DNA of 5,658 nt, from positions 1 to 5,658 of the forward strand of contig DJVN01000029.1 in NCBI GenBank assembly GCA_002441205.1, given 5' to 3'. Position 1 is the first letter of the stretch; every line of letters begins with the position of its first letter. Shown here one piece after another: positions 1-5,658 of this stretch. Under the pieces are notes generated by a model, which saw only the letters and a list, made by a program, of their open reading frames with translations, did not search any database and was not told where the DNA came from. This DNA comes from Syntrophaceae bacterium UBA6255 (GTDB lineage Bacteria > Desulfobacterota > Syntrophia > Syntrophales > Smithellaceae). A program made the position numbers and the translations under genes.

Positions 1-788
1 GCGTTGCGCACCTCGGATACTTTTCCGGCAAAAACCATATCCGGATAGGCATCAACCGTGAACGAGACTTCCTGCCCCGTCTGCACTCTGCCAATGTCCG
101 CCTCGTCCACACTGGTGTTGATCTGCATTTTGGTCAGGTCCTGGGCGATACTGAAGAGAGTCGGGGTCTGGAAGCTGGCGGCCACGGTCTGTCCCACATC
201 GACGTTACGGGCAATAACCGTTCCATTCACCGGAGAAATGATGTTTGCATACTGAAGATTTGTTTCCACTATTTTCAACGCGGCCCTTGCCTGCTCGACC
301 TGTGCCTGCGTTACTTTCTGCTGGGCTAACATGGAATGCAGGGTCGTCTCCGCCGCGTCCAGATCGCTTCTGGCGATAAAATTCTGGGCAAAAAGTTCCT
401 TGTTCCGCTCATAAGTTCGCCGGGCATCCACAACGGCGACTTTCGCCTTTTCCACATTAGCCTGAGCCGACAGAAGATTGGCGCTGGCCTGATCAACCTG
501 TCCCTGAAAAGTGGAGGGATCGATCTGGGCGAGCAGCTGACCTTTTTTCACCGGCGAATTGAAATCAACAAAGAGTTTCTGGATGGTTCCGGATACCTGC
601 GTGCCGACGGAAACCGTTGTGACGGCGTTCACGGTGCCGGTCGCTGTAACGTCGGATCTAATCTCACCGCGGGAGATTTTTTCCGTTTTATAGGCCATGT
701 TGTTTCCTCTTCCCTTGAGGAAAAAAAATAATCCCGCCGCGATTATCACTGTGACGATTAACGATATAATGATGGCTTTCTTCTTCAT
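1..788 (-). CDS. MacA/HlyD-type periplasmic adaptor (membrane-fusion protein), 3' end cut off by the window
   Basis: This is the periplasmic adaptor of a tripartite efflux pump, linking an inner-membrane transporter to the outer-membrane channel encoded just upstream. I read 262 codons without a stop from the ATG at 788 down to base 1, about two thirds of the usual 370-400 residues. Residues 1-24 are a basic N-terminus plus a hydrophobic anchor (MKKKAIIISLIV, then AAGLFFF). Residues 40-90 hold the first lipoyl half, ending KKGQLLAQID. Residues 97-172 are an alanine/glutamine-rich helical hairpin. Residues 181-202 are the second lipoyl half (ISPVNGTVIARNVDVGQTV), and the beta-barrel begins near 215. 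The sequence FQTPTLFSIAQDL followed by DEADIGRVQTGQ resembles MacA more than AcrA, so an ABC permease of MacB type is the expected next gene; RND or other partners remain possible. AGGAG at 796-800 lies 7 bases before the start, inside the end of tolC. Its ATG overlaps the tolC stop (ATGA, 785-788), implying translational coupling. Confidence 0.93.
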   Translation of the reverse strand, partial: MKKKAIIISLIVTVIIAAGLFFFLKGRGNNMAYKTEKISRGEIRSDVTATGTVNAVTTVSVGTQVSGTIQKLFVDFNSPVKKGQLLAQIDPSTFQGQVDQASANLLSAQANVEKAKVAVVDARRTYERNKELFAQNFIARSDLDAAETTLHSMLAQQKVTQAQVEQARAALKIVETNLQYANIISPVNGTVIARNVDVGQTVAASFQTPTLFSIAQDLTKMQINTSVDEADIGRVQTGQEVSFTVDAYPDMVFAGKVSEVRN

Positions 789-2065
789 GGCTTTGCTCCT
801 ATTGATTTTTCCAGCGCCGCCTGTGCCATTTTATAATTATAAAGCGATGTATTCAAGTTGGCTCTGGCGTTATTAAGCGTTATCGTTGCGTCCGCGACTT
901 CAATGGGACTTCCCACGCCTGCCCGATAGCGTCCGGCGGCCAGATCGTAGTTTTCCTTGGCCTGAAGTACCGTCATCTCGGCCATGGAGATTTGTTGGGC
1001 CGCGTCCTGAACATTCAGGTAAGCTTGTTTTACATCAAGGATGATTGTCTGGCGGACGGCGTGTTCATTTGCCTTGAGTATTTCAAGGTTCGCCCTCGCT
1101 TCATCAACCTGATATTTGGTTGAAAGGCCGGAAAAGAGAGGGAAATTGAGCGTAGCGCCGGCATTCCATCCGTTGTCCAGAGGAAAATCCGTCCCGGAAT
1201 AACCGTATCCGGCACTGCCCGATAAAGTAGGATAATAACCCTTTTGGGCCAGATCAATCGATTTTTCCGTTGCCTCCCGCTTGGCGATAATGGAACGAAG
1301 ATCGGGGCGGTTAGAATAAGCGGTGTTTAAAACATCGTTTAATTGCAAATCGCTTTTTTCAAAACCAAGATTGTCCACGATGGCAAAATCAGCATTTTCC
1401 GGAATGCCCATAACATCCTTCAATGTTATCATGGCTGAGCGCACGGCATTTTCCGCCTTTAGAACATTGAGCCGCGCATTGCCGAAATCAACTTCCGCCT
1501 TGGTCACATCGAACTTCGGTTTGGTGCCGATATGGAAAAAAGCGTTGGCCTGATCCAAATGCTGTTGAAACTGCTGCATCGTATCGACAGCAACAATAAG
1601 ATTCCGTTGTGTCTGAAGAAGGTTGTAATAAGCGTTTTTCACATTCAGGACGATTTGATCTCTGACGTTATCATAATCAGCCCGGGAGGCGTTGACACTC
1701 AGACTCTGTATTTCGACCTGAGTTGCCGTTTTGCCGAAATCAAAGAGTGTCATCCCGAGGTTGATGCCGGCAGAATATTTATCGTAGGAATCGGGGGTGG
1801 TGCCCGCCGGAGCGTAGGGACCAATCCGGTCGTAGCTCGTCGATAAATTAAGCTGGGGATAATAATTGGCTTTAGCCTGTCCGACCTTGCTTTCATTGGC
1901 TTTAATTGCTCCTGCGGAAGCTCTGAGGCTCTGATGTTTTTCCAGAGCGATGGATATGCATTGCTCGAGACTGTATGTCGTGTTTTCTGCGGCAGATTCG
2001 CCGGCGTTCGCGATCAGAGGCAGAAGCAATATACAAATTATAATTAGGGTTATCTTTTTTTGCAT
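785..2065 (-). CDS. TolC-family outer-membrane efflux channel protein
   Basis: A 426-residue outer-membrane factor, forming the trimeric exit duct of a tripartite efflux or type I secretion system. Residues 1-21 are a Sec signal peptide: KK, a hydrophobic stretch IIICILLLPL, and a likely cleavage after ANA. The mature part shows the duplicated OEP architecture. The first repeat covers about 30-215 (YSLEQCISIALEKHQSLRAS, then a coiled-coil rich in Q, N and A). The second covers about 240-425 (LNTAYSNRPDLRSIIAKREA, then helices ending YNYKMAQAALEKSIG). The NRPDL motif and the YYPTLSGSAGYGY strand are typical of the family. Length is normal. The chosen ATG is supported by the signal peptide and by AGGTG at 2071-2075, 5 bases upstream and within the end of tetR. 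Overlaps of 16 bases with tetR and 4 with the adaptor place it in one operon, as the dedicated channel for that pump. The substrate cannot be told from sequence. Confidence 0.95.
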   Translation of the reverse strand: MQKKITLIIICILLLPLIANAGESAAENTTYSLEQCISIALEKHQSLRASAGAIKANESKVGQAKANYYPQLNLSTSYDRIGPYAPAGTTPDSYDKYSAGINLGMTLFDFGKTATQVEIQSLSVNASRADYDNVRDQIVLNVKNAYYNLLQTQRNLIVAVDTMQQFQQHLDQANAFFHIGTKPKFDVTKAEVDFGNARLNVLKAENAVRSAMITLKDVMGIPENADFAIVDNLGFEKSDLQLNDVLNTAYSNRPDLRSIIAKREATEKSIDLAQKGYYPTLSGSAGYGYSGTDFPLDNGWNAGATLNFPLFSGLSTKYQVDEARANLEILKANEHAVRQTIILDVKQAYLNVQDAAQQISMAEMTVLQAKENYDLAAGRYRAGVGSPIEVADATITLNNARANLNTSLYNYKMAQAALEKSIGAKP

Positions 2066-2703
2066 GGTTTCACCTGTAATGATTTTTTATTTTTTTCTTT
2101 TATAAGTCCGCGCAAAGAAAAAAGAGTGATATGTTCAGTCAATTCGTCAATTTGTTTAGGACCGAAAAATTCTCCCGGATAAAGCCTGCTGATGACCGGA
2201 TGGGAATGACGGAAATAAAGGCATTGGCCGACGATGCTCATGGAACACAGCCGCACACTCCTTTCGTTCTCACTTTTCCTCATGACGGCGGCGACAATTT
2301 CGGTGAGAAGTTGAAAGGAAGGACGAATCGTTTCCTCCACCAGTATATCGAATGCCCATGTCGGATTTGTAAATTCCCGCGCCAGAAGTTTTCCAAACCA
2401 GGCGGGATGGCCATCATCCATAATTCTCGTTAAAAATGACCTGATGTAAATACGCAGTTTTTCTTCTGGTTTGTGTGTCTCTTTGATGCCCAGATCAGGA
2501 GGGTATGTTTCAGAAGCCTCTCCCTTGTAATGTTTTAATACAGCCAGATAAAGCGCCTTCTTGTCGCCGAAGTGATAATTGATCGCTGCAATATTGGCGC
2601 CCGCCTGCCTGCAAATATCTCTTACCGTTGCCTTGGGGTATCCTTCTTCGGCGAAGATTTTACCTGCCGCTTCCATGATGGCATCGCGTGTTTTTGGAAT
2701 CAT
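2050..2703 (-). CDS. TetR-family transcriptional regulator of the DUF1956/CecR (YbiH) type
   Basis: A 217-residue DNA-binding repressor, probably controlling its own efflux operon. The N-terminal TetR helix-turn-helix spans about residues 5-50: IMEAAGKIFAEEGYPKATVRDI, then AGANIAAINYHFGDKKALY, with the recognition helix ending in the diagnostic YHFGDK. The rest is a helical ligand-binding domain with LAREFTNPTWAFDILVEETI and SIVGQCLYFRHSHPVI. These resemble the corresponding parts of E. coli CecR (YbiH), which controls an efflux gene set. The frame is open back to an ATG at 2775, but I prefer the ATG at 2703. It has AGGGA at 2713-2717 with 9-base spacing and begins directly with the HTH domain, and the upstream 24 codons would run through the operator and promoter. 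The 3' end overlaps tolC by 16 bases. The basic tail (KEKNKKSLQVKPCKKR) has no obvious role. Which inducer it senses is unknown. Confidence 0.92.
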   Translation of the reverse strand: MIPKTRDAIMEAAGKIFAEEGYPKATVRDICRQAGANIAAINYHFGDKKALYLAVLKHYKGEASETYPPDLGIKETHKPEEKLRIYIRSFLTRIMDDGHPAWFGKLLAREFTNPTWAFDILVEETIRPSFQLLTEIVAAVMRKSENERSVRLCSMSIVGQCLYFRHSHPVISRLYPGEFFGPKQIDELTEHITLFSLRGLIKEKNKKSLQVKPCKKR

Positions 2704-2724
2704 TTTTAATTTTCCCTGAATATA

Positions 2725-2744
2725 TTTCAAACAGTTGTTTGAAA
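2725..2744. promoter_or_regulatory. Candidate TetR operator: perfect 9-2-9 inverted repeat
   Basis: TTTCAAACA, GT, TGTTTGAAA: two 9-base arms are exact reverse complements around a 2-base spacer. The site lies between the predicted -10 and the tetR ribosome binding site, about -5 to +16 relative to the predicted start of transcription. Symmetry, size and position all match operators bound by TetR dimers, which usually sit beside their own gene. That this particular regulator binds it is an inference. Confidence 0.8.
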
Positions 2745-2756
2745 CACTTGTATGAA
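2741..2756. promoter_or_regulatory. Degenerate second operator-like repeat overlapping the -10
   Basis: GAAACACTTGTATGAA (2741-2756) matches CAAACAGTTGTTTGAA (2728-2743), part of the perfect operator, at 13 of 16 positions with an offset of 13 bases. It covers the predicted -10 hexamer (2747-2752). It could let a second regulator dimer bind alongside the first, or be a decayed duplicate. Its own dyad symmetry is poor, so it is less certain than the main site. Confidence 0.45.
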
Positions 2757-2775
2757 TATTTTCTGTCTTTGTCAA
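2747..2775 (-). promoter_or_regulatory. Predicted sigma70-type promoter of the tetR-tolC-adaptor operon
   Basis: Reading the minus strand, a perfect -35 TTGACA (2775-2770) is followed after 17 bases by TACAAG (2752-2747), a 4/6 match to the -10 consensus. Transcription would start near 2740, about 37 bases before the tetR ATG at 2703. The operator-like palindrome at 2725-2744 would sit over the start site, a classic position for repression. The call rests on consensus matching only. Confidence 0.65.
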
Positions 2776-2822
2776 GAATTATTTATGTAACGGTAAATTC
2801 TCTATTGATATTCAGAATTATT

Positions 2823-2851
2823 TTGACACAAAAAATCAATTATCATATGTT
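2823..2851 (+). promoter_or_regulatory. Predicted rightward promoter for the UPF0104-protease gene run
   Basis: A perfect TTGACA (2823-2828) is followed after 17 bases by TATGTT (2846-2851), a 4/6 match to the -10 consensus, in an AT-rich stretch. Transcription would begin near 2858, leaving a leader of about 85 bases before the preferred TTG start at 2943. The main operator centre lies nearly 90 bases upstream of the -35, so direct control of this promoter by the TetR protein is not obvious. If the call is right, any start codon at or upstream of 2847 is excluded for the next gene. Confidence 0.6.
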
Positions 2852-2855
2852 CTTC

Positions 2856-2920
2856 TGCCGGCGCGAACGGAACAGCTTTTTCTGTTTCTTTTCAATGGCG
2901 AGGCCGAGGATACGCCGGCA
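2856..2920 (+). other. Leader able to form two nested stems (possible 5' UTR structure)
   Basis: TGCCGGCG (2856-2863) is an exact reverse complement of CGCCGGCA (2913-2920), giving an 8-base GC-rich outer stem. Inside it, GGAACAG (2869-2875) can pair with CTGTTTC (2882-2888), with one G-U pair, around the loop CTTTTT. Both lie after the predicted transcription start, and the outer stem ends 10 bases before the GGAG at 2931. The core GCCGGC is self-complementary, so any two copies would look like a stem, and chance is a real alternative. No known riboswitch class was recognised. Confidence 0.3.
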
Positions 2921-2930
2921 AAGGGACGAT

Positions 2931-2934
2931 GGAG
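2931..2934 (+). promoter_or_regulatory. Ribosome binding site supporting a TTG start at 2943
   Basis: GGAG, followed by 8 bases and then TTG at 2943-2945. The alternative in-frame ATG at 2895 has only U-rich sequence before it, with no Shine-Dalgarno match at a sensible distance. This decides the start chosen for the UPF0104-like protein. Confidence 0.6.
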
Positions 2935-2942
2935 ACAAGACA

Positions 2943-3941
2943 TTGAACTATAAGCACATCCTGCGATATGTTGTCGCTGCGGCAGTCATACTGGCCGCCG
3001 GATATTTTTTTTATCTGGAATTCACAAATAACGCTGATGCACTGCACCGGTATAAATTTACCGTTCATCCCTTATATATTTTCATATCGCTTATTCTCGG
3101 CACATCCGGCTTTCTGGTCGGTACTGTGGTTTGGAGAATCTGTGTCAATCATTACATCCGGAAGCAGTTAAATCTTCTTGAAAGTATCGCGCTGTATAAT
3201 ACCTCCGCGTTGCTGAAGTACATTCCGGGCAAGATATGGACCTACGCGGCGCAGATGGCGCTGCTGTCGTCCCGGGGAATTTCCAGCGCCCTGGTGGTCT
3301 ATATCAACCTGATCAGTTTTGTCTGTTTCTTTTTTGTTTCCGCGATCATTGCTTCTTTTTATTATTTCGTCGTTTTGAAAGTAACGTCTGCTGGAATCAC
3401 TGTTTTACTGTTCGCACTGTTACTCAGCCTTGATGTCATTTTTATTGTCTGGAATACCACCATCATCAATTCACTGGTTATTCCGCTGGGACGTCTGTTC
3501 AAAATAGAGCTGGAGCCGATAAAGATGAAGAAACGTATTTATATCTATGTGCAGATCTGGTATTTTATCGCCTATGCGTATCTCGGTGTCGCAATGTTTT
3601 TTCTGGCCAGAGGGATAGGCATGCACATTCCCTTCTTTAATATCTTTGCCATTACGGCAACGATTTCCATCGCTGCTATTTTGGGTTACATCGCTTTTTT
3701 CAGCCCGGGAGGACTGGGTGTCAGAGAAGGTATGATGTTCATCATGCTGAGGCAATACGCGAGTGTGGAGGTTGCGTTGATTCTTCCGATAGCCGCAAGA
3801 TTGCTCTGTATTATTGCCGATCTTGTTCTGGGGGCTTTAGGCATATATGTGGGTATGAAACGCGGATACTTTCCCCGTTTTATCCCTCACCCGCAGACGC
3901 AAACTATTGCTGACAGGGCTGAACCGGATACGAATGGATAA
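2943..3941 (+). CDS. UPF0104/LPG-synthase transmembrane-domain family integral membrane protein (flippase-like)
   Basis: A 332-residue polytopic inner-membrane protein, related to the membrane half of lysylphosphatidylglycerol synthase (MprF) but lacking the soluble aminoacyl-transfer domain. Stand-alone members are often annotated as flippase-like, and some sit with glycan or lipid glycosyltransferases; the actual substrate is unknown. I count about seven or eight hydrophobic segments, starting at residues 8-24 and 43-64. Two family signatures are clear: KYIPGKIW at 92-99 and FFSPGGLGVREG at 252-263. They are followed by the LPIAARL...ADLVLGALG helices at 281-300. The tail after about 305 is hydrophilic. 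I prefer the TTG at 2943 because of the GGAG upstream. An ATG at 2895 would add 16 basic residues (MARPRIRRQRDDGDKT), and the frame stays open back into tetR, which is surely not coding. The stop is 8 bases before the metalloprotease gene, so the two are probably co-transcribed. Confidence 0.87.
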   Translation: MNYKHILRYVVAAAVILAAGYFFYLEFTNNADALHRYKFTVHPLYIFISLILGTSGFLVGTVVWRICVNHYIRKQLNLLESIALYNTSALLKYIPGKIWTYAAQMALLSSRGISSALVVYINLISFVCFFFVSAIIASFYYFVVLKVTSAGITVLLFALLLSLDVIFIVWNTTIINSLVIPLGRLFKIELEPIKMKKRIYIYVQIWYFIAYAYLGVAMFFLARGIGMHIPFFNIFAITATISIAAILGYIAFFSPGGLGVREGMMFIMLRQYASVEVALILPIAARLLCIIADLVLGALGIYVGMKRGYFPRFIPHPQTQTIADRAEPDTNG

Positions 3942-3949
3942 AATACTTT

Positions 3950-4579
3950 ATGGGACTCATACAATTATTAATTAAGGATCCGCCGGCATTTGTCATATTA
4001 TCCGTGCTGCTTCTCTATTCAGTCATTTTTCACGAGCTGGCTCACGGCTGGGTTGCCTATAAAATGGGCGATCCCACGGCTAAATGGCTGGGAAGACTGA
4101 CACTCAATCCGATTAAACATCTCGACCCTTTCGGTTCTTTAATGCTGCTGATTGTCGGCTTCGGCTGGGCTAAACCCGTGCCTGTCAATCTTGGAAATAT
4201 ACCCGCTGATAAAAGGCGCAAAGGGCTTATTCTGGTTTCTTCGGCGGGGATTACGGCGAATATTCTCTGCGCGTTTACGGCTTTTTTGTTGCTGAGGCTG
4301 ATTTCGCCGCAACCTTCGGGCATGATTGAACAGGTTCTTTTTTTACTGGCGAGAATTAACATCATCTTGGCCGCGTTTAATTTAATCCCGATTCCCCCGC
4401 TGGACGGCTCCAAAATTTTCATGGGCTTCGCGCCGGAATCGGTTAGCAGGGCGCTTCGCCAAATCGAGCCTTTTGGGTTCTTTATTGTTATCGGGCTGCT
4501 TTTTTTAGGTGCTCTTAATCCGGTGATAAACTTTTTTCAATATATTATTTTGACGGCTATCTCTGTTTTTTTGCCCTGA
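3950..4579 (+). CDS. M50-family (site-2-protease-like) membrane metalloprotease
   Basis: A 209-residue integral membrane zinc protease of the compact bacterial S2P group, related to uncharacterised YwhC-like proteins. The zinc-binding HExxH is complete: HELAH at 28-32, inside the first membrane helix (VIFHELAHGWVAYKMGDPTA). NPIKHLDPFGSL at 53-64 and GWAKPVPVN at 72-80 are conserved in this subfamily. The second metal-binding motif is NLIPIPPLDGS at 144-154, where D152 is the expected third ligand. All catalytic residues are therefore present. There is no PDZ or CBS domain, as is usual for this short class, whose substrates are mostly unknown. Only a weak GGA (3936-3938) precedes the ATG, and the start lies 8 bases after the preceding stop, so translation may depend partly on coupling. 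The family is known to cut transmembrane segments; a role in signalling here is speculation. Confidence 0.93.
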   Translation: MGLIQLLIKDPPAFVILSVLLLYSVIFHELAHGWVAYKMGDPTAKWLGRLTLNPIKHLDPFGSLMLLIVGFGWAKPVPVNLGNIPADKRRKGLILVSSAGITANILCAFTAFLLLRLISPQPSGMIEQVLFLLARINIILAAFNLIPIPPLDGSKIFMGFAPESVSRALRQIEPFGFFIVIGLLFLGALNPVINFFQYIILTAISVFLP

Positions 4580-4622
4580 TAAGTGATAGATAATCAAATC
4601 ATTATGAAAAGGAGGAGAAAGA

Positions 4623-5192
4623 ATGATGACCTTCGGCGAGTTATTAAAAAACAGAAGATCAATAAGGGATTTTCAGGACAAGAACGTTTCCCTGAACGTC
4701 ATAGATGAAATTCTGCAGGAATCGACCTTTGCGCCGTCAGCCAGCAACGGCCAGCCCTGCCGGTTTTCTATCGTTAATTGTAAAAATACCATTAAAGCTC
4801 TTTCTGATGAAAGCAAGGCAAACCTCCTTGAAGATTATGCCAAAAACAAAACATCGCTTAATCCGGCCTATGTAGATGTTCTGAAAGACGCGAACTTCAA
4901 TGTTTTCTACAACGCCCCCTGTTTGATTTTCATCATCGGTTCAAGCAGTGTCAGATCGCTTGATGTCGATTGCGCGCTGGCGGCAAGCTACATCATGTTT
5001 TCCGCGGTCGAGCGTGGGCTGGGAACCTGCTGGATCAATCTGGGTTCGCAAATCCGTGATCCCCAATTAAAAGCCGTGCTGGGGATTCCCGACGGCTGCC
5101 GGATTGTCGCGCCGATTATAATCGGCTACCCGAAGGAGATTCCGCCTGCTTCTGAACGCCACGCTCCGCAAATTCTGAAAATAGTCAGCTAG
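4623..5192 (+). CDS. Nitroreductase-family FMN-dependent oxidoreductase
   Basis: A 189-residue cytoplasmic flavoprotein of the nitroreductase superfamily, whose members reduce nitroaromatics, quinones, flavins or enones using NAD(P)H or another electron donor. FMN-contact motifs appear in the expected order: NRRSIRDF at 10-17 (phosphate-binding arginines), APSASNGQPCRF at 37-48, and the long helix DCALAASYIMFSAVERGLGTCWI at 116-138. IIIGYPKE at 165-172 closes the fold. No ferredoxin cysteine cluster is fused to it. The length is typical for the minimal family form. Translation signals are unusually strong: AAGGAGGAG at 4609-4617, 7-10 bases ahead of two adjacent ATGs at 4623 and 4626, so either may be used. 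A 43-base gap with no clear promoter or terminator separates it from the protease gene, so it may share that transcript. The physiological substrate cannot be predicted. Confidence 0.93.
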   Translation: MMTFGELLKNRRSIRDFQDKNVSLNVIDEILQESTFAPSASNGQPCRFSIVNCKNTIKALSDESKANLLEDYAKNKTSLNPAYVDVLKDANFNVFYNAPCLIFIIGSSSVRSLDVDCALAASYIMFSAVERGLGTCWINLGSQIRDPQLKAVLGIPDGCRIVAPIIIGYPKEIPPASERHAPQILKIVS

Positions 5193-5212
5193 TGTGGAGT
5201 ATCATTTGCACA

Positions 5213-5616
5213 ATGGATAAAATAAAATCACCCGACGGGAAACATGTTGCGGAATTGATCTATATCAGTGAAATCCGGTTCGGTCCGGCTTATTTTTCGC
5301 TTGTCATTGACCGCGTTAAAATAAAGCGCAGGATATTCGGACAAAAGATTCATTGGTCGGACGACTCCAGATATTTGGCCGTAGAGGAGTGGTTAACTAC
5401 GGACGAAAAAAGGGGCCTGTGACAAGGATTGTTTTAATAGACATCCAATTGCATCAACTGACGGAATTTAAAACGATCCATAAAGGTTTTGTCGAGGATT
5501 TTATATTTAAAAACAATCTATTTTTTTATAAAGAACATTACTATGACAAAGAAATTGTTGAAGAGGCTGAAGTTGAGATTTCCTCAATAAATAATTGGAG
5601 AGTGTTGGACTTTTGA
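5213..5616 (+). pseudogene. Small unrecognised protein gene split by a -1 frameshift
   Basis: Two overlapping frames join into one sensible protein of about 134 residues if a single base is added in the run A6G4 at 5406-5415. The first frame (ATG 5213) reads MDKIKSPDGKHVAEL..., IRFGPAYFSLVID, WSDDSRYLAVEEWLTTDE, then ends at TGA 5420-5422. The second frame continues KKGPVTRIVLIDIQ..., KGFVEDFIFKNNLFFYKEHYYDKE, to TGA 5614-5616. SPDGKHVAEL and WSDDSRYLAVEEW look like the turn-and-strand pattern of PD40/WD40-type beta repeats, so a small beta-rich protein is likely, but I cannot name a family. No signal peptide is evident. GGAG at 5196-5199 precedes the ATG by 13 bases; a GTG at 5192, overlapping the nitroreductase stop, is an alternative start. 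It lies 20 bases after the nitroreductase and may be co-transcribed. Sequencing error, true decay and programmed slippage all remain possible. Confidence 0.7.
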
Positions 5617-5658
5617 TCCGGGCATTTGATTGGTGCTAAGGGTAAGCCGCCGCTCATT
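5617..5658. other. Right-edge remainder, nothing recognised
   Basis: These 42 bases after the last stop contain no convincing start codon with a ribosome binding site, no hairpin followed by a T-run, and no promoter match. A transcription terminator for the rightward gene run may lie beyond the window. Confidence 0.4.

Noticed and set aside
721..728. Run of eight As as a possible frameshift in the adaptor N-terminus
   Set aside because: The minus-strand frame passes through it intact (AAGLFFFLKG) and gives a normal membrane anchor joined to a normal adaptor domain.
336..731. Open plus-strand frame of 131 codons
   Set aside because: It lies antisense to the adaptor gene, whose minus-strand translation shows clear lipoyl, hairpin and anchor features. 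The plus-strand product has no recognisable domain.
2704..2775. Longer TetR protein starting at ATG 2775
   Set aside because: The extra 24 codons would run through the predicted -10 and the palindrome. The ATG at 2703 has a good ribosome binding site and starts directly at the HTH domain.
3471..3755. Open minus-strand frame of 94 codons
   Set aside because: It is the antisense shadow of the UPF0104 gene; the overlapping plus-strand sequence carries the family's signature motifs.
4550..4594. TTGACG as the -35 of a nitroreductase promoter
   Set aside because: No acceptable -10 occurs 15-19 bases downstream; the TA-rich matches lie too far away.
4590..4605. ATAAT/ATTAT inverted repeat as a terminator between the protease and nitroreductase genes
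   Set aside because: The stem is only five A-T pairs and no T-run follows; it is too weak to terminate transcription.
5353..5616. Separate gene starting at ATG 5353
   Set aside because: No ribosome binding site precedes it, and its first residues (MVGRLQIFGRRG) are the out-of-frame reading of the upstream gene. The coding match is better explained as the second half of one frameshifted gene.

Overview
The window reads as Gram-negative chromosomal DNA of moderate GC. It encodes an outer-membrane efflux channel, a periplasmic adaptor and a DUF1956/CecR-type TetR regulator. Protein style and the mix of genes suggest a deltaproteobacterium (Desulfobacterota, perhaps a Syntrophus-like anaerobe), but that placement is an inference and no marker gene is present to confirm it. 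No tRNA, rRNA, CRISPR array, insertion sequence or phage gene was seen.

Left half (1-2775, minus strand): a compact efflux operon reads right to left as tetR, then a TolC-family outer-membrane factor, then a MacA/HlyD-type membrane-fusion protein that runs off the left edge. The genes overlap (16 bases for tetR/tolC, 4 bases for tolC/adaptor), so they are probably co-transcribed and translationally coupled. The inner-membrane pump should lie just beyond base 1; a MacB-like ABC permease is the best guess. A sigma70-like promoter (2747-2775) precedes tetR. Just downstream of its -10 lies a perfect 9-2-9 inverted repeat (2725-2744), a strong candidate operator. A degenerate second copy, offset by 13 bases, overlaps the -10. 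This points to an autoregulated, inducible efflux operon.

Middle (2776-2942): a divergent intergenic region holds a second promoter reading rightward (2823-2851) and a leader that can fold into two nested stems.

Right half (2943-5658, plus strand): a run of closely spaced genes. They are a UPF0104/LPG-synthase-TM-like polytopic membrane protein (probable TTG start), a small M50/site-2-protease-like metalloprotease 8 bases later, a nitroreductase-family flavoprotein with a very strong ribosome binding site, and a small unrecognised protein. The last gene is split by a -1 frameshift at an A6G4 homopolymer. The final 42 bases hold nothing recognisable.

Most of the window belongs to known families. 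The items most worth a second look are the tandem operator arrangement, the frameshifted small gene, the structured leader, and the tetR-first efflux operon that carries its own dedicated TolC.
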